A stretch of 46,864 nt of DNA. It comes from Oscillospiraceae bacterium. GTDB taxonomy: Bacteria > Bacillota > Clostridia > Oscillospirales > CAG-272. Shown here piece by piece: positions 35,135 to 43,423 of the stretch; the first letter of the stretch is position 1, and each line of letters begins with the position of its first letter. The translations under genes and the position numbers were made by a program. The notes under the pieces are model-generated. The model had not been told where the DNA came from. It saw only the letters and a list, made by a program, of their open reading frames with translations, and searched no databases. Where the stretch lies: the NCBI GenBank assembly GCA_015064695.1, contig SVRS01000013.1:1-46864 (forward strand). Reading direction: 5' to 3'.

Positions 35135-37294
35135 ATGAAAAAGCTTTTACTGACATCTTTGACATTCCTCCTGTGCCTGTCTATTTTCGCCTCGATGCTG
35201 CTACTCCCCCTGTCGGGTGAGGAATGCATCTCCGAGGATAGCTATAAGGGCACCCTCCAATACACTCCCTCCGCCGACGGCTCCAGCGTGACCGTCTCCT
35301 ACGAGGTCAACGGCGAGACCGTCAGCTACACCGTTCCCAATAACCAAAATTACCTCTTCGGCGGCTACGCCGGAACCGACGATCTGAATCGTTCCCTCTT
35401 TGATTCCGCAGAGGTGGGCTCCTACGGCTCCACCGGCGAGCATTACGTTGGTCTGTTCTACTTCCTGTGGCACGGGGAGCACGGCGATTTCGGCATCTAC
35501 GATCTGCAAAAGATCATCGACCAAGTGGGCGTGGAGGCGGCAGGTAATGTCAACTGCGGTCTGTACTGCTTTGAGGGTGCCATGCACTGGTTCGCAGAGC
35601 CTCTCTACGGCTACTATTACGCCAAGGACGGCTGGGTCATGCGCAAGCACGCCGAGCTGCTCACCATGGCCAATATCGACTTTTTGTACTTCGACGTAAC
35701 CAACGCCGCGCCCTATACCGATAACGCCATCCAACTCATGAGCATCCTCCACGAGCTGAACGAGCAGGGCTTTGATGCCCCCCAGGTGGTGTTCTACACC
35801 AATTCCTACGCACAGGCGACGGTGCAAGCTCTGTACGATACCATCTACAGTCAGAACCTCTATCCCGATACCTGGTTCCGTGTAGGCGGCAAGCCCGTCA
35901 TCATCGCCCCCGAGGATGCCAATATCAACGATTTCTTCACCATCAAGAAGAACGTATGGCCGAAGGATTATTCCAAAAACGGCTGGCCCTGGATGGCTTT
36001 TGAGTGGCCTCAGCATATCTATGAATCCACATACGACTTTGACGGCTCGGCCATCAGCGTGTCCATCGCCCAGCACAGCGGCTCTGTGAATTTTGCCCAA
36101 TCCTCCCTGTACGGAGACTACTCCAACCGCGGCCGCTCCTTCTACAATCCCGAAAATTATTCCAGCAACCGAGCCAGCAAATTCCAGAAGGTCCTCAAGG
36201 ATTCCTACACCGCGTGGCAGGCCGACGAGTCCTTGACCATGCAGGGTCTGAACTTCCAGAAGCAGTTTGACAACGCCGTTGAATCGGATGCCATGTACGT
36301 CCTGGTCACGGGCTGGAATGAATGGGTGGCCCAGCGCCAAGCCGCCGAAAACGGTGTTATTTCCTTCGTGGACACCGCCTCCATGGAGTTCTCCCGCGAC
36401 GCAGAAATGATGCGGGGCGGCTACTTCGACAACTACTATATGCAGCTCACCTACAACGTCCAGAGGATCAAGGGCACCGCTCCCGTCGTGATCCAGGATA
36501 TGCGCAAGCCCATTGACGTCTCGGGTGACTTTGACCAGTGGGACGACGTAACCGTGACCTACACCGATGCCAAGGGCGACACCGCCGACCGCGACTCCCT
36601 CGGCTTCGGCCAGACCCACTACACCAACACCTCCGGCCGAAACGACATCGTCTCCGCCAAGGTGACCGCCGACACCAAGAACGTCTATTTCTACGTAGAG
36701 ACCGCCGAGCCCATTACCGCATATGACACCGAATCCTCCTGGATGCAGATCTATCTCAACACCGACCGCGAGACCACCGGCTGGTATGGCTACGATTTCA
36801 TCATCAACCATAAGGCGAAGGACAACAGCACCACCACGGTGGCCAAGTACAACGGCAACGAATTTGAGACTCTGGGCGAGGTTTCCTACCGCGTGGAGGG
36901 CAATCAGATGATGATCGCCGTTCCCCTGGAGATGCTGGGGATTGAAGGCTACAAGGAGATCAACGTGGAGTTCAAGATCGCGGACAGCGACACCGTCTAC
37001 GACGAAATGGAGGATTTCTACTGCGACGGCGACGCCGCTCCCTTGGGCAGATTGAATTACATCTTCCAGAACTACATCCCCGGCGTTTCTCAGATTACCT
37101 ACCCCGAGGATGAGACTACCGCCGATACCGAATCCACCGCAACCATCCCGGAATCCACCCAAGCCGCGACCTCCGAAGCAACGAACACCACCGCCGGCAC
37201 CTCTAAGGGCTGCGCCTCCTCCCTCAGCACCGCGCTCCTTCTGACCGTTCTTCCTCTCGCCTGCGCCGCCATGATCCGACGCAAGGAGGATTGA
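35135..37294 (+). CDS. surface GH71/GH99-like protein with CBM9-like domain, copy A1
   Basis: 719 aa. A signal peptide (1-28) is followed by a beta-strand region (36-70). Next is a GH71/GH99-like barrel (about 104-437) with VGLFYFLWHGEHGD, WFAEPLYGYYY (Glu155), IDFLYFDVTN (Asp187) and VTGWNEW (Glu396), all candidate catalytic acids. Then come a CBM9-like domain (about 453-650; VSGDFDQW, GRNDIVSAKVTADTKNVYFYVE, GWYGYDFIIN), a Thr/Glu/Ser linker, a Gly-Cys motif (692-693), a TM helix and RRKED. It is therefore a cell-surface membrane-anchored protein. The start is weakly defined: AAAGGATG lies 25 nt upstream, and an in-frame ATG at 35108 would add 9 residues. The fold assignment rests on motif resemblance; the substrate is unknown. 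Confidence 0.82.
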   Translation: MKKLLLTSLTFLLCLSIFASMLLLPLSGEECISEDSYKGTLQYTPSADGSSVTVSYEVNGETVSYTVPNNQNYLFGGYAGTDDLNRSLFDSAEVGSYGSTGEHYVGLFYFLWHGEHGDFGIYDLQKIIDQVGVEAAGNVNCGLYCFEGAMHWFAEPLYGYYYAKDGWVMRKHAELLTMANIDFLYFDVTNAAPYTDNAIQLMSILHELNEQGFDAPQVVFYTNSYAQATVQALYDTIYSQNLYPDTWFRVGGKPVIIAPEDANINDFFTIKKNVWPKDYSKNGWPWMAFEWPQHIYESTYDFDGSAISVSIAQHSGSVNFAQSSLYGDYSNRGRSFYNPENYSSNRASKFQKVLKDSYTAWQADESLTMQGLNFQKQFDNAVESDAMYVLVTGWNEWVAQRQAAENGVISFVDTASMEFSRDAEMMRGGYFDNYYMQLTYNVQRIKGTAPVVIQDMRKPIDVSGDFDQWDDVTVTYTDAKGDTADRDSLGFGQTHYTNTSGRNDIVSAKVTADTKNVYFYVETAEPITAYDTESSWMQIYLNTDRETTGWYGYDFIINHKAKDNSTTTVAKYNGNEFETLGEVSYRVEGNQMMIAVPLEMLGIEGYKEINVEFKIADSDTVYDEMEDFYCDGDAAPLGRLNYIFQNYIPGVSQITYPEDETTADTESTATIPESTQAATSEATNTTAGTSKGCASSLSTALLLTVLPLACAAMIRRKED

Positions 37295-37325
37295 GCTTTT
37301 CACTTTTTTTGAAAGGATTTCGCTT

Positions 37326-39497
37326 ATGAAAACCTACGTACGCGCCGCTCTGGCGCTTCTGTTGATCCTTGCCATGATCGGAACCGTCCTCCTGCTCCCC
37401 CTGTCGGGAGCGGATGGAGCGGATAACGCCGCCCTTGACAGCTATGAGGGTACCCTCCAATACACTCCCTCCGCCGACGGCTCCACCGTGACCATCTCCT
37501 ACGAGGTCAACGGCGAGACCGTCAGCTACACCGTTCCCAACAACGATAACTATTTGTTCGGCGGATACGCCGCCACCGACGATTTGGGGCGGTCTCTCTA
37601 TGACTCCTCCGAGGTAGGCTCCTACGGCTCCACCGGTGAGCGTTACGTTGGCCTGTTCTACTTTCTGTGGCACGGGGAGCATGGAGACGACGGTATTTTT
37701 GACCTGCAAAAAATCATTGACGATCTGGGCGTGGAGGCCGCCGGCAACGTCTCCTGCGGCCGCTACGGAAACGTAGGCGCTATGCACTGGTTCGCAGAGC
37801 CCCTGTACGGCTACTACTACGCCCGCGACGGCTGGGTCATGCGCAAGCACGCCGAGCTGCTCACCATGGCCAATATCGACTTTTTGTACTTCGACGTGAC
37901 CAACTCCTACACCTACCAGGACAACGCCCTCCAGCTCATGAGCATCCTCCACGAGCTGAACGAGCAGGGATTTGACGCTCCCCAGGTGGTGTTCTACACC
38001 AACTCCAATTCTAAGGGTGTCATTCAGTCCCTGTACGACAATATTTACAGCCAGAATCTCTACCCCGACACCTGGTTCCGTGTGGGCGGCAAGCCCGTCA
38101 TCATCGGTCCCATGGAGGACAACATCAACGATTTCTTCACCATGAAGCAGAATCAGTGGCCCACCGAGGCCTCCAAGCTCAACGGCTGGCCCTGGATGGA
38201 CTTCGATTGGCCCTCCCGCGTTTTCCGCTCCGCTTATGATTTCGACGGCTCCGCCATCAGCGTATCGGTCGCCCAGCACAGCGGCTCGGTCAACTTCTCC
38301 CAATCCTCCCTGTACGGGGACTACACCAACCGGGGCCGCTCCTACTTCAACTCCACGGGCGTTACATCCAATCGCGGCGGGAAATTCAATAAAACTCTGC
38401 AGGAATCCTACACCGCATGGCAGGCAGATCCCTCGGTTACCGCACAGGGTCTGAACTTCCAAGCCCAGTTCGACCACGCCATCGAGTCGGATGCCATGTA
38501 CGTCCTGGTCACGGGCTGGAACGAGTGGGTCGCTCAAAGACAGTCAACCGACGACGGCTCCATCTGGTTCGTGGACACCGCCTCCATGGAGTTCTCCCGC
38601 GACACCGAAATGATGCGGGGCGGCTACTTCGACAACTACTATATGCAGCTCACCTACAACGTGCAGAAGCTCAAGGGCACCGCTCCCATGGTAGTCCAGG
38701 ATATGCGCAAGCCCATTGACGTCTCAGGTGACTTTGACCAGTGGGATGACGTAACCGTGACCTACACCGATGTGGCCGGTGACACCGCCGACCGCGACTC
38801 CCTCGGCTTCGGCCAGACCCACTACACCAACACCTCCGGCCGCAACGATATCGTTGCCTCCAAGGTAACCTCTGACACGAAGAATCTGTACTTCTACGTC
38901 CAGACCGCAGAGCCCATCTCCGCCGCTGATACCGCCTCCTCCTGGATGCAGATCTACCTCAACGCCGACCGCGAGACCACCGGCTGGTATGGATACGATT
39001 TCATCATCAACCATAAGGCGAAGGACAACAGCACCACCACGGTGGCCAAGTATAACGACAACGAATTTGAGACTTTGGGCGAGGTTTCCTACCGTGTCGA
39101 GGGCAATCAGATGATGATCGCCGTTCCCCAGGAGATGCTGGGGATCGAGGGCTACAAGGAGATCAACGTGGAGTTCAAGATCGCGGACAGCGACACCGTC
39201 TATGACGAGATGGAGGACTTCTACTGCGACGGCGACGCCGCACCCTTGGGCAGATTGAATTACATCTTCCAGAACTACATCCCCGGCGTTTCTCAGATTA
39301 CCTACCCCGAGGATGAGACTACCGCCGAGACCGAAGCCACCGCAACCACCACCGAAGCCACCCAAGCCACGACCTCCGAAGCAACGGGCACGACCGCAAG
39401 CACCTCTAAGGGCTGTGCCTCCTCCCTCAGCACCGCGCTTCTCCTGACCGTGCTTCCTCTCGCCTGCGCCGCCATGATCCGACGCAAGGAGGATTGA
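37326..39497 (+). CDS. surface GH71/GH99-like protein with CBM9-like domain, copy B1
   Basis: 723 aa with the same architecture as the upstream copy A1 (31-bp gap). The signal peptide MKTYVRAALALLLILAMIG is virtually identical to that of copy B2 (43424) but unlike A1 and A2. The RBS AAAGGA is well placed at 9 nt. The barrel shares WFAEPLYGYYY, FLYFDVTN and VTGWNEW. Variant residues such as KDNSTTTV in the CBM9-like domain are shared with A1, not with A2 or B2, pointing to exchange between adjacent genes. The C-terminal Gly-Cys (Cys697), TM helix and RRKED are conserved. Confidence 0.82.
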   Translation: MKTYVRAALALLLILAMIGTVLLLPLSGADGADNAALDSYEGTLQYTPSADGSTVTISYEVNGETVSYTVPNNDNYLFGGYAATDDLGRSLYDSSEVGSYGSTGERYVGLFYFLWHGEHGDDGIFDLQKIIDDLGVEAAGNVSCGRYGNVGAMHWFAEPLYGYYYARDGWVMRKHAELLTMANIDFLYFDVTNSYTYQDNALQLMSILHELNEQGFDAPQVVFYTNSNSKGVIQSLYDNIYSQNLYPDTWFRVGGKPVIIGPMEDNINDFFTMKQNQWPTEASKLNGWPWMDFDWPSRVFRSAYDFDGSAISVSVAQHSGSVNFSQSSLYGDYTNRGRSYFNSTGVTSNRGGKFNKTLQESYTAWQADPSVTAQGLNFQAQFDHAIESDAMYVLVTGWNEWVAQRQSTDDGSIWFVDTASMEFSRDTEMMRGGYFDNYYMQLTYNVQKLKGTAPMVVQDMRKPIDVSGDFDQWDDVTVTYTDVAGDTADRDSLGFGQTHYTNTSGRNDIVASKVTSDTKNLYFYVQTAEPISAADTASSWMQIYLNADRETTGWYGYDFIINHKAKDNSTTTVAKYNDNEFETLGEVSYRVEGNQMMIAVPQEMLGIEGYKEINVEFKIADSDTVYDEMEDFYCDGDAAPLGRLNYIFQNYIPGVSQITYPEDETTAETEATATTTEATQATTSEATGTTASTSKGCASSLSTALLLTVLPLACAAMIRRKED

Positions 39498-39530
39498 GCT
39501 TCTCACTTTTCTCGAAAGAGATCCCCCTCC
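39498..39530 (+). repeat. relic of the A-to-B intergenic leader downstream of B1
   Basis: GCTTCTCACTTTTCTCGAAAG following the B1 stop is nearly the same as the 31-bp leader between A1/B1 and A2/B2 (GCTTTTCACTTT, TTGAAAGGATTTCGCTT), but here no B-type gene follows. It suggests a longer tandem array that was rearranged or replaced by the binding-protein gene. Confidence 0.6.
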
Positions 39531-39665
39531 TCCAAAATTCTTGCTTTTTCCGGCAACGCGCTTCTGCGTGAACAATGCCCCACGATCTTTGCTGACAGCT
39601 GCAAAGAAACCGGGAAATTCTTCCCCATCCCGAATGACAATCACACAACCGAAAGGAACCAAATT

Positions 39666-41165
39666 ATGAAAAAGCTTCTTTGTACACTCCTTGCAGGTTT
39701 GATGCTCCTGCCCCTCGTCTCCTGCGCGCAAGAACCCGCGAATTCGACGGTCACGACCGCCTCCCCCGAAAGCGGCACCGCTACGGAGGGTGAGACCGTA
39801 GATCCCAATTACGTCTGCGACCTGCCTGACAACCTGGATTTCGATGACACCGAGGTCAATATTCTCTACGTAGACGTAGATGCTCGCAGTGATGAGCTTG
39901 TCAGCGAAAGGCTGGGATTGGGCAGTATTTCGGATGCCGTATACGAGCGAAACCTGGCGGTGGAGCAGCAGCTCAAGGTTGACCTCAATCCCGTAGAGAT
40001 CGTCGGAGACGGCGAGGCCGCAACCAAGATTCAAACCCTTGTACAGGCCGGTGACGACAGTGTGGATATTTTCTCCCTGGCCAGCTGGGCGGCTATGCCC
40101 TTGGTTTTGGGCGGACACTATCTGGATCTCAACCAATTGGAGTACGTGGACACCTCCAAGCACTACTGGTCTCAGGACTTCAACAACATCGCCACCTACG
40201 GCGAAGAGAATATGCAATTCCTGGCAACCTCTCCCACCGCGCTTTCCCTGTTCCGCATGGCCTTTCTGACCATTTTCAACACCGAGCTTTTTGAGGAACG
40301 CAGATTGCCCAATCTGTACGAGGTGGTCGAAAAGGGCGAATGGACCCTGGACTATCAGTACCGGCTCACGTCCGGCGAATACGTGGATGCCGACGGCGAC
40401 GGTCTGGTGGGCGAGGATGATTTCTACGGCTTTATTACGGGAAACTACATAAGCCTGGACGGCTATTGTGCGGCGGCTGACGTACACATCACCATTCGCG
40501 ACGAGGACGGAATCCGTGTCTACAACGATGGCGTGACCGAAAAAATGTACGATATGGTTGAGAAGGTCAGCACCCTGTATAACGCCCCCGGAACCTTCGT
40601 ATTCGACGGTGGCGACAAGGATAACGGCACCAGCTACCACATCATTGAAAAATTTGCCGAGAAGGAGGGTCTGATGGCCACCACCCAGTTCCTCTCCCTC
40701 GAGCGGCGCATCAATATGCTGGCGGATATCGGCTACGGCATCGTTCCCATGCCCAAGCTGACGGTTCAGCAGCAGAATTACCGCACCTACGTGCAGGATC
40801 AGGTTTCCGCCTTCGGCGTCTCCGCCGCCATTGGCGATGCAGATCGACAGAGCGTTCTGGGGGCTGTGATGGAGGCTCTGGCCTACCACAGCAACCAGCT
40901 GGTTCGCCCCGTTTATTACGACACCTCCATGTCCCTGCGATTCATGCAGGATCCCCAATCCCGTGAAATGCTGGATCTGATGTTTGAGGTTCTGGCCTTT
41001 GACTACTCCTTTTTCCTGAACCTGAGCTCCTACCGCGACGATATGCGGGCGCTCCTGCCCTCCAGAAGCCCCAACGTGGCCTCCACCATGAAAAAATGGC
41101 AGAAGGGTATGAAGAATCAGCTTATGAAAGATCAGATGACCCTGGATAAGCTGAGCAGCAACTGA
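39666..41165 (+). CDS. extracellular solute-binding lipoprotein (ABC family 1), orphan
   Basis: 499 aa. A lipoprotein signal peptide with LVSC (Cys20) is followed by a Ser/Thr-rich spacer and then a family-1 carbohydrate-binding-protein fold (VYERNLAVEQQLKVDLN, DIFSLASWAAMPLVLGGHYLDLNQL, IGYGIVPMPKL, VSAFGVSAAIGDA). An EF-hand-like loop DADGDGLVGEDD (241-252) probably binds Ca2+, as in some sugar-binding relatives. No permease or ATPase gene is in the window, so it would have to share a distant transporter or act as a glycan-capture protein. The RBS is GAAAGGA. The 168-bp gap before it has no recognised promoter. Confidence 0.88.
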   Translation: MKKLLCTLLAGLMLLPLVSCAQEPANSTVTTASPESGTATEGETVDPNYVCDLPDNLDFDDTEVNILYVDVDARSDELVSERLGLGSISDAVYERNLAVEQQLKVDLNPVEIVGDGEAATKIQTLVQAGDDSVDIFSLASWAAMPLVLGGHYLDLNQLEYVDTSKHYWSQDFNNIATYGEENMQFLATSPTALSLFRMAFLTIFNTELFEERRLPNLYEVVEKGEWTLDYQYRLTSGEYVDADGDGLVGEDDFYGFITGNYISLDGYCAAADVHITIRDEDGIRVYNDGVTEKMYDMVEKVSTLYNAPGTFVFDGGDKDNGTSYHIIEKFAEKEGLMATTQFLSLERRINMLADIGYGIVPMPKLTVQQQNYRTYVQDQVSAFGVSAAIGDADRQSVLGAVMEALAYHSNQLVRPVYYDTSMSLRFMQDPQSREMLDLMFEVLAFDYSFFLNLSSYRDDMRALLPSRSPNVASTMKKWQKGMKNQLMKDQMTLDKLSSN

Positions 41166-41226
41166 ATCCGATCTCCCTTCATACCATCTCAAAAGAAAGG
41201 ATGCTTTCCCAAGCGCAGGTATTCCC

Positions 41227-43392
41227 ATGAAGAAACGTATCATTACCCTTGTAGCCGGTATCCTGTCCCTTGCTATGGTGGGAGCCGTATTGCTCCTCCC
41301 GCTTACGGCTGAGACGTCCGCCCCTTCCGCCTCGGACAATTACGCAGGAACCCTGCAATACCTTCCCTCCGCCGACGGCTCCACCGTGACCATCTCCTAC
41401 GAGGTCAACGGCGAGGCGGTGAGCTACACCGTCCCCAATCAGGATAATTACCTTTTCGGCGGCTATGCCGGAACCGACGATCTGGGCCGTTCCCTCTTTG
41501 ATTCCGCCGAGGTGGGCTCCTACGGCTCCACCGGCGAGCATTACGTTGGTCTGTTCTACTTCCTGTGGCACGGAGAGCACGGCGACCCCGGTATTTACGA
41601 TCTCCAGAAGATTCTGGATCAGGCCGGCCCGGAGGCCGCCAAAAACGAAAGCTGTGGGCTATACGGTCCTCAAGGCTCCCTGCACTGGTTCGCAGAGCCC
41701 CTGTACGGCTACTACTACGCCCGTGACGGCTGGGTCATGCGCAAGCACGCCGAGCTGCTTACCCTGGCCAACATCGACTTCCTGTATTTTGACGTAACCA
41801 ATGCCGTGACCTATACCGATAACGCCATCCAGCTCATGAGCATCCTCCACGAGCTGAACGAGCAGGGCTTTGATGCCCCCCAGGTGGTGTTCTACACCAA
41901 TTCCTCCGGAGCGGCCATCGTTCAGAAGCTGTACGACACCGTCTACAGCCGGAACCTCTATCCCGATACCTGGTTCCGTGTAGGCGGTAAGCCCGTCATC
42001 ATCGGCCCCGAGGATGCGAATATCAACGATTTCTTCACCATGAAGAGGAACGTTTGGCCTCAGGATTATTCCGAAAACGGCTGGCCCTGGATGTCCTTTG
42101 AATGGCCCCAGCATATCTATGAATCCGCTTACGATTTCGACGGCTCGGCCATCAGCGTGTCCATCGCTCAGCATAGCGGCACCGTCCGTTTTTCGGATTC
42201 CGCCATGTATGGGGATCACACCAACCGCGGCCGCTCCTTCTACAATCCCGAAAATTATTCCAGCAACCGAGCCAGCAAATTCCAAAAGGTCCTCAAGGAT
42301 TCCTTGACGGCCTGGCAGGCGGATCCTTCCCTCACCCTGCAGGGTCTGAACTTCCAGAAGCAGTTCGATAACGCCGTTGAATCGGATGCCATGTACGTCC
42401 TGGTCACGGGCTGGAACGAATGGGTGGCCTCTCGCGGAAATACCGAGGACGGCTCCATCGTATTCGTGGACACCGCCTCCATGGAGTTCTCCCGCGACGC
42501 CGAAATGATGCGGGGCGGCTACTTCGATAACTACTATATGCAGCTCACCTACAACGTCCAGAGGATCAAGGGCACCGCTCCCGTCGTGGTCCAGGATATG
42601 CGCAAGCCCATTGACGTCTCGGGTGACTTTGACCAGTGGAATGACGTAACCGTGACCTACACCGATGCCAAGGGCGACACCGCCGACCGCAACTCCCTCG
42701 GCTTCGGCCAGACCCACTACACCAACACCTCCGGCCGCAACGATATTGTCAGCGCCAAGATGACCGCCGACACCCAAAATCTGTACTTCTACGTCCAAAC
42801 CGCAGAGCCCATCACCGCCGCTGATACCGCCTCCTCCTGGATGCAGATCTACCTCAACGCCGACCGCGAGACCACCGGCTGGTACGGCTACGATTTCATC
42901 ATCAACCACAAGGCAAAGGATGCCGACACCACCACAGTGGCCAAGTACAACGGCAACGAATTTGAGACTCTGGGCGAGGTTTCCTACCGTGTCGAGGGCA
43001 ATCAGATGATGATCGCCGTTCCCCTGGAGATGCTGGGAATTGAGGGCTACAAGGAGATCAACGTGGAGTTCAAGATCGCGGACAGCGACACCGTCTACGA
43101 CGAGATGGAGGACTTCTACTGCGACGGCGACGCCGCTCCCTTGGGCAGATTGAATTACATCTTCCAGAACTACATCCCCGGCGTTTCTCAGATTACCTAC
43201 CCCGAGGATGAGACTACCGCCGAGACCGAAGCCACCGCAACCACCACCGAAGCCACCCAAGCCGCGACCTCCGAGGCAACGAACACAACCGCCGACACCT
43301 CTAAGGGCTGCGCCTCCTCCCTCAGCACCGCGCTTCTCCTGACCGTGCTTCCTCTCGCCTGCGCCGCTTTGATCCGACGCAAGGAGGATTGA
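41227..43392 (+). CDS. surface GH71/GH99-like protein with CBM9-like domain, copy A2
   Basis: 721 aa, closest in the barrel to A1 (shared NPENYSSNRASKFQKVLKDS and FEWPQHIYES). A conserved upstream AAAGGATGCTTT sequence is also shared with A1. The signal peptide ends near LLLPLTAETS. Catalytic-type segments WFAEPLYGYYY, FLYFDVTN and VTGWNEW are intact. The CBM9-like domain carries the KDADTTTV variant shared with B2. The C-terminus has Cys695, a TM helix and RRKED. The start at 41227 lacks a strong RBS (AGG at 8 nt); an upstream 9-codon frame from 41201 ends in a TGA overlapping the start ATG. Confidence 0.82.
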   Translation: MKKRIITLVAGILSLAMVGAVLLLPLTAETSAPSASDNYAGTLQYLPSADGSTVTISYEVNGEAVSYTVPNQDNYLFGGYAGTDDLGRSLFDSAEVGSYGSTGEHYVGLFYFLWHGEHGDPGIYDLQKILDQAGPEAAKNESCGLYGPQGSLHWFAEPLYGYYYARDGWVMRKHAELLTLANIDFLYFDVTNAVTYTDNAIQLMSILHELNEQGFDAPQVVFYTNSSGAAIVQKLYDTVYSRNLYPDTWFRVGGKPVIIGPEDANINDFFTMKRNVWPQDYSENGWPWMSFEWPQHIYESAYDFDGSAISVSIAQHSGTVRFSDSAMYGDHTNRGRSFYNPENYSSNRASKFQKVLKDSLTAWQADPSLTLQGLNFQKQFDNAVESDAMYVLVTGWNEWVASRGNTEDGSIVFVDTASMEFSRDAEMMRGGYFDNYYMQLTYNVQRIKGTAPVVVQDMRKPIDVSGDFDQWNDVTVTYTDAKGDTADRNSLGFGQTHYTNTSGRNDIVSAKMTADTQNLYFYVQTAEPITAADTASSWMQIYLNADRETTGWYGYDFIINHKAKDADTTTVAKYNGNEFETLGEVSYRVEGNQMMIAVPLEMLGIEGYKEINVEFKIADSDTVYDEMEDFYCDGDAAPLGRLNYIFQNYIPGVSQITYPEDETTAETEATATTTEATQAATSEATNTTADTSKGCASSLSTALLLTVLPLACAALIRRKED

Positions 43393-43423
43393 GCTTTTCA
43401 CTTTTCTTGAAAGGATTTCGCTT

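Noticed and set aside
35201..37303. 700-codon minus-strand open frame antisense to A1
   Set aside because: The sense strand has a signal peptide, conserved domains and a promoter; the antisense frame has none.
38724..41339. A very long minus-strand open frame (871 codons) antisense to B1 and the binding-protein gene
   Set aside because: It has no RBS or recognisable domains, is rich in Gly/Val/His from reverse-complemented GC-rich codons, and similar antisense frames lie opposite all four paralogues. It is a codon-bias shadow.
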